From contig DATIJJ010000101.1 in NCBI GenBank assembly GCA_035478795.1, forward strand, positions 1 through 35,953: a stretch of DNA of 35,953 nt, written 5' to 3'. Position numbers and translations under genes: made by a program. Every line of letters begins with the position of its first letter. Within the stretch, counting starts at the first letter, position 1. The notes under the pieces were generated by a model. The model ran no database searches. It was given only the letters and a program-made list of their open reading frames with translations, and was not told where the DNA came from. Positions 1-7,696 of this stretch are shown piece after piece. Origin of the DNA: DATIJJ01 sp035478795 (lineage in GTDB: Bacteria; Pseudomonadota; Gammaproteobacteria; DSM-16500).

Positions 1-75
1 GGCTTGTCCGCGGGATCCAGAACCTTCCTGACTGGATCCCGCGGACAAGCCGCGGGACGACGTAAGCGGAGCCAT
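1..75. repeat. REP-like palindromic repeat, family A (cut by window start)
   Basis: Positions 1-20 and 32-51 are a perfect 20-bp inverted repeat around an 11-nt spacer. The right arm continues to 62 as a 31-bp unit running from ctggatcccg to gggacgacg. The same 31-bp unit recurs at 6749-6779 and, inverted, at 6862-6892. Each unit also contains a smaller hairpin, CCCGCGG against CCGCGGG. Similarity to the second locus extends weakly to about 75. The left arm is probably truncated by the window edge. Confidence 0.85.
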
Positions 76-147
76 CTACCAACAAACTTTGGAAATTTTG
101 TCGTGCACATAGACAATCTATACAAATATGTGTTATTTTAATCCGAC

Positions 148-180
148 GTTAATATTCCCTTAATCTTTGCCTGATACCCT
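148..180 (+). promoter_or_regulatory. PmrA-like tandem box and promoter of the 593-residue ORF
   Basis: Two half sites, gTTAATatT at 148-156 and cTTAATctT at 159-167, lie 2 nt apart, so TTAAT repeats with an 11-bp period. This is the architecture described for PmrA sites in front of Dot/Icm effector genes in Legionella and Coxiella. A poor -10-like stretch lies at 172-180. The second TTAAT starts 67 nt before the ATG at 227, against 68 nt at the other box in this window. Assignment to PmrA is by pattern only. Confidence 0.6.
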
Positions 181-226
181 TCAAGCCTTTGATACAACAA
201 CACAACCCCCACACGAGGTTTTATAT

Positions 227-2008
227 ATGTTGGACAGACAAGCACCCGAAAGTCTTTTTGCATCGAAATATGAAAAATCCATGACAGAGACCTCTGATCG
301 CGGAAATCAGGCTTATCGAACTATTTTACGCGTCATAGAAGATGAGGCGGAAAAAAAACGGGCTAAGGAACTGCATGAGAAGATGTGTTATCAGCTACTA
401 CGTGCAGCATATGGCTCGAACGTTAATAAGCCCTTAGTATTGGATCAATGCGCGGCAGAATTGAGCAGTTTGGTGAATCAGCTGGAAGCAATGGAAAAAG
501 AAAAACAGCCTCTCCTGGCCAAATTGGCCGACGAGCTGAAACCCGTGGAAGCAGATTATGCTCGTGGAGAGCAGGCTTTGACAGCGATGCAACGATGCGG
601 GGCGATATGGATTAATGGACGTCGAAGCCAGCTATCCCAATGGCTCGAGGAGGCAAAAAAGGGTGGTTTTGCCGACGTGAGACGAATTAGACCCCAAATG
701 AAAGAAGCTGCTAATCTCGCAGAAGGGCAACTGTCAACTGCCGCGCCAGCCTATCTGGAAGAGTTGCGTGCAGAGATAGAAAAAAATTATCTGCGCGCAG
801 TGGCGACTTACACAAAAATCACCCTGGGTGGAGGCGCATGGCTCGAACCGGATCTTTTCAGGCTATATCAAGTGGCCATCAGATGCGACAGCGTTATAGA
901 AACAATACGTCTTGAAGAAGAAATAAAAGCCAGTGCTAATAACGCTGAGAAAATAGCAAAAAAGTATGACGTGGCAAACCCGGCATTATTTGAAACCTTT
1001 GCTCCGGAGCCGGATCATTCGCTCAGTCTGCATGAACAAATCGAAGCCGATTTCAAACGTGCAAATCTGGCTATTACTGCAACGATTTTGATTGATCACA
1101 TGTACCATGGACTCCGCGGTGAAAATCATTCTCGAAAAATACTGCTCCGTATACGCATGCAAGCAAATGCCAGTCAGAATGATCCTCTGAAAATGGCAGA
1201 ACTGGCAACAAGAATGCGCAAGGAGGCCAACGAGCAAGTGCGAGCAGTGTCACACGCGAGGCAATTATTGGTGGAGAAAAAACGTCTTGCTGATCAGGCA
1301 GAAGAAAAGCAAAAAGCTCCATCGGAACAACCTGCAGAAGTGATGATACCCATACTCTTCGCACCTGCACCTGCACGGGAAGAAAAATTTCTGGATATCA
1401 GCAAGATGTCTCTCGCAGAATTACAGGCTGAAAACACACGACTCGAGACAGCCTCACTGAAATTGCTGGGCGGTACTGATCTGAGTGATGCGATAAATCC
1501 GAATTCCCCTTACAGACAAAATCTGACGCAAAAGGAGAAGGTCAAGGCACGCATGGTAGAATTGAAACAGGCGGAAGAAAAAGAAGCCAAAAAAGCAGCC
1601 GAAAAAGCAATGCTTGACTCTGACATAACAAGAGCGTTCATCGCAGCAAAAGCGCTCATCAACGATCTGGTTGCTATGGAATCTTCTGCTGATGAACAAA
1701 AAGCAGTTCGTGCGGGATGGACCTGTCCATTAAACAGCATAGTAGTAAATGTGGACGATCTGTCCAAAGCAACACAGGATACTCTGGACACCTTAAACGC
1801 TTTTGTCGGATCCCTCGCCTCTCTCAAGGCAGAAAAATCGCCGGCAATTGTCCATGTAGAACAACCGAGGGTAAGTTCTATTATCGGAAGGATAGGTGTT
1901 GTCAGTGAGAGCTCGACGATTTCCCGCTCTTCACTCATTTCTCCGCCCGATGGTGGTATTCCCCTTCAGAACCTGAGGAACAGAACCTCTGGCCGCACAG
2001 GAAAATAA
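227..2008 (+). CDS. candidate Dot/Icm effector, coiled-coil protein of unknown function
   Basis: This 593-residue protein is rich in Ala, Glu and Lys, with long heptad-like charged stretches (for instance around residues 440-490) and no signal peptide or membrane segment. I recognise no catalytic domain. I chose the ATG at 227 because it has GAGG at 215-218 with 8-nt spacing. The upstream in-frame TTG at 167 lies inside the regulatory box and would be untranslatable. The PmrA-like promoter suggests a type IV secreted effector. The C-terminus (ending NRTSGRTGK) shows no obvious glutamate-rich secretion block, so the effector call rests on the promoter and the coiled-coil composition. It is followed by a stem-loop and infA. 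Confidence 0.55.
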   Translation: MLDRQAPESLFASKYEKSMTETSDRGNQAYRTILRVIEDEAEKKRAKELHEKMCYQLLRAAYGSNVNKPLVLDQCAAELSSLVNQLEAMEKEKQPLLAKLADELKPVEADYARGEQALTAMQRCGAIWINGRRSQLSQWLEEAKKGGFADVRRIRPQMKEAANLAEGQLSTAAPAYLEELRAEIEKNYLRAVATYTKITLGGGAWLEPDLFRLYQVAIRCDSVIETIRLEEEIKASANNAEKIAKKYDVANPALFETFAPEPDHSLSLHEQIEADFKRANLAITATILIDHMYHGLRGENHSRKILLRIRMQANASQNDPLKMAELATRMRKEANEQVRAVSHARQLLVEKKRLADQAEEKQKAPSEQPAEVMIPILFAPAPAREEKFLDISKMSLAELQAENTRLETASLKLLGGTDLSDAINPNSPYRQNLTQKEKVKARMVELKQAEEKEAKKAAEKAMLDSDITRAFIAAKALINDLVAMESSADEQKAVRAGWTCPLNSIVVNVDDLSKATQDTLDTLNAFVGSLASLKAEKSPAIVHVEQPRVSSIIGRIGVVSESSTISRSSLISPPDGGIPLQNLRNRTSGRTGK

Positions 2009-2014
2009 CCCGGC

Positions 2015-2072
2015 GACAGCCCGCGCTTCAATTTGCTTCTTTTTCAAATTTGAGGCATTATCTCGGGCTGTC
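2015..2072 (+). terminator. imperfect stem-loop between the candidate effector gene and infA
   Basis: GACAGCCCG at 2015-2023 pairs with CGGGCTGTC at 2064-2072. An inner imperfect AT-rich stem (CAATTTG with CAAATTTG) surrounds a CTTCTTTTT loop. There is no T-run after the outer stem, so it may be an attenuating or protective hairpin and not a classical terminator. Confidence 0.35.
2033..2061 (+). promoter_or_regulatory. putative sigma-70 promoter of infA
   Basis: TTGCTT at 2033-2038 and CATTAT at 2056-2061 are 17 nt apart, placing a transcript start near 2068, about 30 nt before the infA ATG. It lies inside the stem-loop described above, so folding and promoter use may be mutually exclusive readings of the same bases. 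Confidence 0.4.
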
Positions 2073-2098
2073 TGACTGAACGATTGTTTAAGGGTTTT

Positions 2099-2371
2099 AT
2101 GGCAAAAGAAGATCAAATTGAGATGGATGGCATTGTCATTGACGTGCTGCCCAATACCATGTTCCGGGTGCAACTGGATAATGGCCATGTGGTGATTGCA
2201 CATATTTCCGGGAAAATGCGGAAGAATTATATCCGTATCCTGAAAGGCGACCGGGTCACCGTTCAACTGACGCCGTATGATTTATCGAAGGGGCGGATCA
2301 GCTTCCGCAGTCGGGATGGGAAAACGACTGAAAATAATCCGACGGGGAAAGTGGAAGGAAAGACAGAATAA
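2099..2371 (+). CDS. infA: translation initiation factor IF-1
   Basis: IF-1 binds the ribosomal A site with IF-2 and IF-3 during initiation. The protein begins MAKEDQIEMDG and carries the single S1/OB fold through GRISFRSR, closely matching bacterial IF-1. The ATG at 2099 follows AAGGG. The usual protein is about 72 residues and ends at the FRSR motif. This one has 90, with an extra hydrophilic 18-residue tail (DGKTTENNPTGKVEGKTE). Its last codons run into a 30-bp tandem duplication, so the tail may have grown by readthrough into repeat-bearing intergenic DNA. It is convergent with clpA. Confidence 0.95.
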   Translation: MAKEDQIEMDGIVIDVLPNTMFRVQLDNGHVVIAHISGKMRKNYIRILKGDRVTVQLTPYDLSKGRISFRSRDGKTTENNPTGKVEGKTE

Positions 2372-2427
2372 CCTTGCCGGATAGCATCCCCGGCTTAATA
2401 ACCTTGCCGGATAGCATCCCCGGCTTA
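2368..2427. repeat. perfect tandem duplication of a 30-bp unit
   Basis: The unit starting ataaccttgccggatagcat occurs at 2368-2397 and again at 2398-2427 without mismatch. Each copy can form a small hairpin, GCCGG against CCGGC. The first copy contains the last bases of the infA stop codon. The two copies may serve as a transcript end for infA. Confidence 0.8.
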
Positions 2428-2524
2428 TCCGAGCCGCGACCGTCAGGGAGCGCGTCACAGGTTCCGCAAAATATCATAAAATTAACAAAATACCGTGACG
2501 CTCCCTGACGGTCGCGGCTCGGAT
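2427..2524. repeat. palindromic element between infA and clpA (family B)
   Basis: The arm at 2427-2458 (atccgagccgcgaccgtcag and onward) is inverted at 2495-2524, identical apart from a 2-nt insertion, around a 36-nt AT-rich loop. The sequence is unrelated to the family A repeats. It lies between two convergent 3' ends, a tolerated place for a MITE- or REP-type element, and could act as a bidirectional terminator. Confidence 0.75.
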
Positions 2525-2553
2525 CATGGAACCTCAAGGCAAGTTTTCAGATA

Positions 2554-4842
2554 TCAATGCACCCCGCTATCTTCAAGCTCCTCAATCGCAAATTTCAATT
2601 TATCCTCATCCACCGTCACCATGACATGACCGCCATGATCGAGCTTGCCAAAGAGCAGCTCTTCCGCGAGTGGCTTTTTCAATTGTTCCTGAATGAGACG
2701 CGCCATCGGTCGCGCACCCATCTTTCTGTCATAGCCGTGAGTAGCCAGCCACGCGCGTGCCGCATCATCAATTTCCAGCACCACATGTTTGGTTTCAAGC
2801 TGTACTTCAAGCTCCAGCAAAAATTTATTCACGATATGCAGAATGGTTTTGGTATCCAGCGCCTTGAATTGCACAATCGCATCCAGACGATTACGAAATT
2901 CCGGTGAAAAGACACGATTGACCGCCGTCACCACATCCGTCGATCCATCCTGTTGCGTAAAACCAATCGAAATTTTTTCGAGTAAATCCGCGCCTGCGTT
3001 CGATGTCATAATCAAAATGGCATGACGAAAATCCGTCTTTCGACCATTGGTATCCGTCAACGTGCCATGGTCCATAATCTGCAGCAGTAAATTGTAAACA
3101 TCCGGATGCGCTTTCTCAATTTCATCCAGCAACACAATCGAATGCGGATGTTTATTCACCGCTTCCGTCAGCAAACCGCCTTCATCATAGCCAACATAGC
3201 CTGGAGGCGCGCCGATCAAACGCGAAACCGTATGCCTTTCCATGTATTCCGACATATCAAATCGAATCAGCTCAATGCCCAATTGTTTCGCCAATTGTCT
3301 CGAGACTTCTGTTTTACCGACACCCGTTGGCCCGATAAAGAGAAATGACCCGATCGGCTTGGTCTGATCACGCAATCCTGAACGCGCAAGACGAACAGCC
3401 GCACCCAGTGTTTCAACCGCTTCATCCTGACCAAATATCATCATCTTCAAATCACGAATTAAATTTCTTAACACTTCACGATCGGAAGTTGACACATTAC
3501 GCTCCGGAATACGCGCAATTTTCGCGACCACTTTTTCGATATCTGTCGTATCAATGGTTTTTTTGCGATTCGCTTCCGGTACCAGATATTGATATGCACC
3601 GACTTCATCGACGAGATCAATTGCCTTATCCGGCAAACGACGTTCCGGAATATAACGCGTGGCAAGACGTGCTGCGGCTTCGAGCGCTTCATCCGTATAT
3701 TTAATCCCGTGATGCGTTTCGAAACGACTGCGCAAGCCCTTCAAAATATCAATCGTCTGTTCAACCGTCGGTTCTTTCACATCAATTTTTTGAAAACGTC
3801 TGGCGAGCGCATGATCTTTTTCAAAAATACCGCGGTATTCCTTGTAAGTTGTCGAACCGATGCAAGTCAAATCACCTGATGCCAACAAGGGTTTAATCAG
3901 GTTCGAGACATCCATCAACCCGCCGGATGCAGCACCTGCGCCAATGATGGTATGAATTTCATCAATGAAGAGAATCGCACCCTTCTGTTCTTTCAACTGA
4001 TGCAACACACTTTTCAAACGTTTTTCAAAATCGCCACGGTATTTCGTCCCGGCGAGCAGACTGCCAAGGTCGAGGGAATAAATCACACTGTCTTCAATCA
4101 CACTGGGCACTTTTTTATCGATAATAAATTTGGCCAACCCTTCTGCAATGGCGGTTTTACCGACACCTGCCTCCCCCACCAGCAAGGGATTATTTTTACG
4201 ACGACGACAAAGAATCTGGATGGTGCGTTCCACTTCATCTTCACGCCCGACCAAAGGATCAATCAGATTCATTTTCGCACGTGCATTCAGATTCGTTGTA
4301 AATTGTTCGAGCGGGCTTGCATTCCCGTCTTCCTGCAAGCCATCACTGTCTTCGATATAATGCCCGCCAAACTGCTCATTTTCACCACGCGTGCCATTAC
4401 TCGCGCGGGGTCTCGTCGAACCATGGGAAATATAGTTAATCACATCAAGACGGCTCACACTTTCCTGACGAATGAGGTAGACACTCTGACTTTCCTGTTC
4501 ACTGAAAATGGCAGCCAGCACATTGGCACCCGTCACTTCCGTTCGCCCGGATGACTGGACATGAAAAACAGCACGCTGTAAAACACGCTGAAAACCGAGG
4601 GTGGGTTGCGTATCACGATCATGGACATGCGCCGGGATGGATGGGGTGGTGCGATCGACAAATTCAATCAGGTTATGGCGTAATCTCGGAATATTCGCGC
4701 CGCACGCTTTCAACACTTCAATCGCGGCTGAATTTTCAAGCAGCGCAATCAAAAGATGTTCGACCGTAACAAATTCGTGACGTTTGGCCCGTGCTTCCTT
4801 GAACGCAAGATTCAATGTGTACTCAAGCTCTTTGTCCAGCAT
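2554..4842 (-). CDS. clpA: ATP-dependent Clp protease ATP-binding subunit ClpA
   Basis: ClpA is the hexameric AAA+ unfoldase that feeds substrates, including N-degron proteins delivered by ClpS, into ClpP. The 762-residue length is close to the usual 758. In order it has the Clp N-domain (residues 1-140), first AAA+ module with Walker A GEAGVGKT at 223-230 and Walker B FIDEIH at 292-297, then second module with GPTGVGKT at 504-511 and a VLLDEIEKAH Walker B. A low-complexity linker at about 140-180 joins N-domain and D1. The start has a strong AGGAGG site. clpS lies 21 nt upstream in the same direction, so the two are probably cotranscribed. clpP is not in the window. Confidence 0.97.
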   Translation of the reverse strand: MLDKELEYTLNLAFKEARAKRHEFVTVEHLLIALLENSAAIEVLKACGANIPRLRHNLIEFVDRTTPSIPAHVHDRDTQPTLGFQRVLQRAVFHVQSSGRTEVTGANVLAAIFSEQESQSVYLIRQESVSRLDVINYISHGSTRPRASNGTRGENEQFGGHYIEDSDGLQEDGNASPLEQFTTNLNARAKMNLIDPLVGREDEVERTIQILCRRRKNNPLLVGEAGVGKTAIAEGLAKFIIDKKVPSVIEDSVIYSLDLGSLLAGTKYRGDFEKRLKSVLHQLKEQKGAILFIDEIHTIIGAGAASGGLMDVSNLIKPLLASGDLTCIGSTTYKEYRGIFEKDHALARRFQKIDVKEPTVEQTIDILKGLRSRFETHHGIKYTDEALEAAARLATRYIPERRLPDKAIDLVDEVGAYQYLVPEANRKKTIDTTDIEKVVAKIARIPERNVSTSDREVLRNLIRDLKMMIFGQDEAVETLGAAVRLARSGLRDQTKPIGSFLFIGPTGVGKTEVSRQLAKQLGIELIRFDMSEYMERHTVSRLIGAPPGYVGYDEGGLLTEAVNKHPHSIVLLDEIEKAHPDVYNLLLQIMDHGTLTDTNGRKTDFRHAILIMTSNAGADLLEKISIGFTQQDGSTDVVTAVNRVFSPEFRNRLDAIVQFKALDTKTILHIVNKFLLELEVQLETKHVVLEIDDAARAWLATHGYDRKMGARPMARLIQEQLKKPLAEELLFGKLDHGGHVMVTVDEDKLKFAIEELEDSGVH

Positions 4843-4863
4843 GGCGCACCTCCTGCTATCAGG

Positions 4864-5184
4864 TTACGTCCCCTCTATCACCGTGCTGCATAATAGAGGA
4901 TGGTCGTGCATCCTTGCATAATCAATCACCTGGTCCACTTTGGTCTCTGCCACATCCTTTGTAAAAATACCGCAAATCGCCTTGCCAATCGTATGCACTT
5001 CAACCATCGTCCTCGTTGCTGCCACGCGCTCCATGTGGAAAAAATGTTCGAGAACCCTGACGACAAATTCCATCGGCGTAAAGTCATCGTTATGCATAAT
5101 CACCTGATACAGGGAGGGTTCTTTTAATTGAGGCTCTACCGCTGTCTCAGATTCCGTTGTTCTTGTATCCAGTTCAATATTCAT
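4864..5184 (-). CDS. clpS: ClpS adaptor protein
   Basis: ClpS binds N-end-rule substrates and docks them on the ClpA N-domain. The protein has 106 residues, the family's normal length. It has a disordered N-terminal tail, then the conserved NDDFTPMEFVV segment that forms the N-degron pocket, and the VEVHTIGKAICGIFTKDVAE region of the core. The ATG follows a weak AGGG. It is immediately upstream of clpA, as in most proteobacteria. About 220 bp separate it from icd upstream. That gap is AT-rich and I see no gene or convincing promoter in it. Confidence 0.95.
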   Translation of the reverse strand: MNIELDTRTTESETAVEPQLKEPSLYQVIMHNDDFTPMEFVVRVLEHFFHMERVAATRTMVEVHTIGKAICGIFTKDVAETKVDQVIDYARMHDHPLLCSTVIEGT

Positions 5185-5402
5185 TGGCTTATACCCTAAA
5201 GATAGCCCATAAATGGCCTTTTTTCCTTACTTTATAAAAAAATCTGTTTATGGCCACATTTTGGCTCAAAACAGGCTATAATGACAGGAAACCCCTTTCG
5301 CAAAAATCCCGTTTTCCTGATCAATTTACCCTGAAAAGCAAAAAGAACGGCCAATGGCTTTGGGCGATTATAACCTGCCTGCTCATCATGATCAATAAAT
5401 GA

Positions 5403-6665
5403 TCACTTATTCATCTGCTTAATGATGGCTTCACCAAAGCCGGAACAGCTCACTAAATGCGCATCTGGCATCAATCTGGCAAAATCATACGTGACAGTTT
5501 TAGCGAGAATCGCCCCTGCCATGCCTTCCATGATTCGATCCGCCGCCTCATGCCACCCGATATGCCGCAACAGCATCTCAGCCGATAAAATCAGCGAACC
5601 GGGATTCACCTTGTCCTCTCCGGCATATTTGGGCGCAGTGCCATGGGTTGCCTCAAACAGCGCCACCCGGTCGCCCAGGTTCGCACCCGGTGCAATACCA
5701 ATGCCGCCGACTTCGGCCGCGAGCGCGTCTGAAATATAATCCCCATTGAGATTTAACGTTGCAATCACGCTGTAGTCGGCCGGACGAATGAGAATTTGCT
5801 GCAGGAAGGCATCCGCAATCACATCCTTCACCACAATATCCTTTCCGGTACGCGGATTTTTTAGCACCTGCCAGGGTCCACCCTCGAATGGTTTTGCGCC
5901 AAATTGTTCACGCGCCACGTCATAACCCCACTCACGAAAGGCACCTTCTGTGAATTTCATGATATTGCCTTTATGCACGAGCGTCACAGAATCACGATCC
6001 TGATCGATTGCGTATTGAATCGCTGCTTTTACCAGCCTTGAGGTACCTTCTTTTGAAACCGGTTTGATACCAATTCCACAATGCTCAGGAAACCGGATTT
6101 TTTTAACCTGCATTTCATTTTGCAAAAACTGAATGACTTTTTTCGCTTCCGGTGAATCGGCCGGCCATTCAATTCCTGCATAAATATCCTCGGAATTCTC
6201 GCGAAAAATGACCATATTCGTGAGCCACGGTTCTTTCACAGGACTCGGCACGCCTTCAAAATAACGCACCGGTCGCAAACAAATGTAGAGATCCAGTTGT
6301 TGTCGTAATGCCACATTCAGCGAACGAATGCCGCCACTGACCGGTGTCGTCAAAGGCCCTTTGATCGACACTACAAATTCTTTCAGCGCTGTCAGGGTTT
6401 CATCCGGCAACCACGTATCCTTGCCATACATTTTCGTGGCTTTTTCACCGGCATACATTTCCATCCAGTGAATGTGACGCTTTCCCTGATACGCTTTCAG
6501 GACAGCCGCATCGACCACTTTTTTCATGACAGGCGTAATATCCTGACCAATACCATCACCTTCGATAAATGGAATAATGGGCTGATCCGGTACATTTAGC
6601 GATAAATCCGGATTGACTGTGATCTTTTGCCCCTCTTTTGGAAGGATGATGTGCTGATACGCCAT
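5403..6665 (-). CDS. icd: isocitrate dehydrogenase, NADP-dependent
   Basis: This enzyme decarboxylates isocitrate to 2-oxoglutarate in the TCA cycle. The protein has 420 residues, close to E. coli Icd at 416. Visible motifs are EGDGIGQDITP near the N-terminus, the substrate and regulatory-serine loop GGIRSLNVALRQ, the IFRENSEDIYAGIEW segment, and HGTAPKYAGEDKVNPGS, whose Lys-Tyr pair is the NADP-type signature in E. coli. The start MAYQHIILPKEG at 6665 has GGGAG upstream; an upstream extension to 6740 is open but unlike the family. The regulatory serine of the E. coli enzyme is kept, but aceK is not in this window. Confidence 0.96.
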   Translation of the reverse strand: MAYQHIILPKEGQKITVNPDLSLNVPDQPIIPFIEGDGIGQDITPVMKKVVDAAVLKAYQGKRHIHWMEMYAGEKATKMYGKDTWLPDETLTALKEFVVSIKGPLTTPVSGGIRSLNVALRQQLDLYICLRPVRYFEGVPSPVKEPWLTNMVIFRENSEDIYAGIEWPADSPEAKKVIQFLQNEMQVKKIRFPEHCGIGIKPVSKEGTSRLVKAAIQYAIDQDRDSVTLVHKGNIMKFTEGAFREWGYDVAREQFGAKPFEGGPWQVLKNPRTGKDIVVKDVIADAFLQQILIRPADYSVIATLNLNGDYISDALAAEVGGIGIAPGANLGDRVALFEATHGTAPKYAGEDKVNPGSLILSAEMLLRHIGWHEAADRIMEGMAGAILAKTVTYDFARLMPDAHLVSCSGFGEAIIKQMNK

Positions 6666-6748
6666 GCTGAAACTCCCTTGTGAATATCCGAAAACAGAGG
6701 AAGTATGGTAGCAAGGCCGATTCAGGCTCACAATCCTCATCCACCTGA

Positions 6749-6892
6749 CTGGATCCCGCGGACAAGCCGCGGGACGACGTCAGCAGAGCCAACAGAACAC
6801 GCCTACGTCAGCAGAGCCAACAGAACACGCCTACGTCAGCAGAGTCAACAGAACACGCCTGCGTCGTCCCGCGGCTTGTCCGCGGGATCCAG
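6749..6892. repeat. family A repeat cluster with three 28-bp tandem units
   Basis: Two 31-bp family A units face each other in inverted orientation at 6749-6779 and 6862-6892. Between them a 28-bp unit beginning acgtcagcagagcc is repeated head to tail at 6777-6804, 6805-6832 and 6833-6860, the third with one substitution. The cluster fills most of the 346-bp gap between icd and the outer-membrane protein gene. It ends 46 bp before the promoter of the latter. Confidence 0.85.
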
Positions 6893-6937
6893 TGTACAGA
6901 GCGGAAAGACAATAGACTCATTAAGTTATGGTCATAT

Positions 6938-6966
6938 TTTACATATCAGATCACAAATGCTACACT
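6938..6966 (+). promoter_or_regulatory. sigma-70 promoter of the outer-membrane protein gene
   Basis: TTTACA at 6938-6943 and TACACT at 6961-6966 are 17 nt apart. The predicted transcript start near 6973 gives a leader of about 40 nt to the ATG at 7012 and rules out longer in-frame starts upstream. Confidence 0.55.
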
Positions 6967-7011
6967 TCGCTGGTATTTTATTTTGCATACAAAACAATGA
7001 GGATATTTTCA

Positions 7012-7635
7012 ATGAAGAAAATGACGAAAATCAGTACAGTTGTAGCTTCACTGTTGATCGCGGGAAGTGCCAGCGCAATCACACCGGGTGCCTATGTGGG
7101 TGCAGGCGTGGGTGACAGCGTTCTGCGTACACCGAGCGTGAACAGCGTACCGGGCGTTGCGACATCACAAAGTCGTGGTGGCCTCGGCGGTCGTGTGTTT
7201 GCCGGTTACAATTTTACGAAAAATTTTGGACTGGAAGCGGCTCTCGCTGCTTATGCAAGCTCCACTGCAAAAGCATCCATGGCGGGAAGAAGCGTATCAC
7301 AGAAAGATTCCCTGAATGCATTAAGCCTGATTGGAAAAGGGTATCTGCCGTTAGGTGATACGGGTCTCAATGCGTATGTACTGGGTGGTCTGGCTGAAGT
7401 CAGAAACCAGTTGCGTACCACCGGTAATCTCGTGCCTGCCAGCCAGACCGGTACCACCTCAACCAATAGTCTGCGTCCGACCTACGGCCTTGGCATGAGC
7501 TATGATCTTCCTAACCAGATGACGACCAGTCTTGAATTGTCACGCATCCAGGGTAAAGGCAATATGCGAACCAGCGATAGCGCCATCCCCAATGCAGACA
7601 TGATCAGTCTGAATCTCGGCTACAATTTTGGTTAA
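7012..7635 (+). CDS. outer-membrane beta-barrel protein, OmpA/OMP_b-brl-like
   Basis: This 207-residue protein has a clear signal peptide (MKKMTKISTVVASLLIAGSA, cleaved after SASA). A mature part of alternating hydrophobic and polar strands follows: GAYVGAGVG, GGRVFAGYNF, FGLEAALAAY, LNAYVLGGLAEV, YGLGMSYDL, and a final MISLNLGYNFG strand. Glycine-aromatic turns and a terminal NLGYNFG strand are typical of small 8-stranded barrels. The exact role (porin, adhesin, structural) cannot be read from sequence. The start has GAGG at about 9-nt spacing and fits the predicted promoter. It is monocistronic or leads weakly into mnmA, since a strong terminator follows. Confidence 0.8.
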   Translation: MKKMTKISTVVASLLIAGSASAITPGAYVGAGVGDSVLRTPSVNSVPGVATSQSRGGLGGRVFAGYNFTKNFGLEAALAAYASSTAKASMAGRSVSQKDSLNALSLIGKGYLPLGDTGLNAYVLGGLAEVRNQLRTTGNLVPASQTGTTSTNSLRPTYGLGMSYDLPNQMTTSLELSRIQGKGNMRTSDSAIPNADMISLNLGYNFG

Positions 7636-7658
7636 CCATTTTGGTTCCATCGAGTAAG

Positions 7659-7694
7659 ATACCCGGGCTTGGAAACAAACCCGGGTATTTTTTT
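7659..7694 (+). terminator. rho-independent terminator after the outer-membrane protein gene
   Basis: ATACCCGGG at 7659-7667 pairs with CCCGGGTAT at 7680-7688 around a 12-nt loop, followed by a run of seven T. The run ends 2 nt before the mnmA start codon, so the terminator occupies the whole translation-initiation region of mnmA. Confidence 0.9.
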
Positions 7695-7696
7695 AT

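Noticed and set aside
167..226. TTG start giving a 613-residue form of the first candidate effector
   Set aside because: The codon lies inside the tandem regulatory box and upstream of the expected transcript start; the ATG at 227 has a ribosome site.
3952..4554. 200-codon plus-strand ORF opposite clpA
   Set aside because: It lies wholly within the strongly conserved ClpA coding frame, and its product resembles no family I know.
6777..6860. Three 28-bp direct repeats as a CRISPR array
   Set aside because: The repeats are contiguous with no spacers, are embedded in REP-like units, and no cas gene is present.
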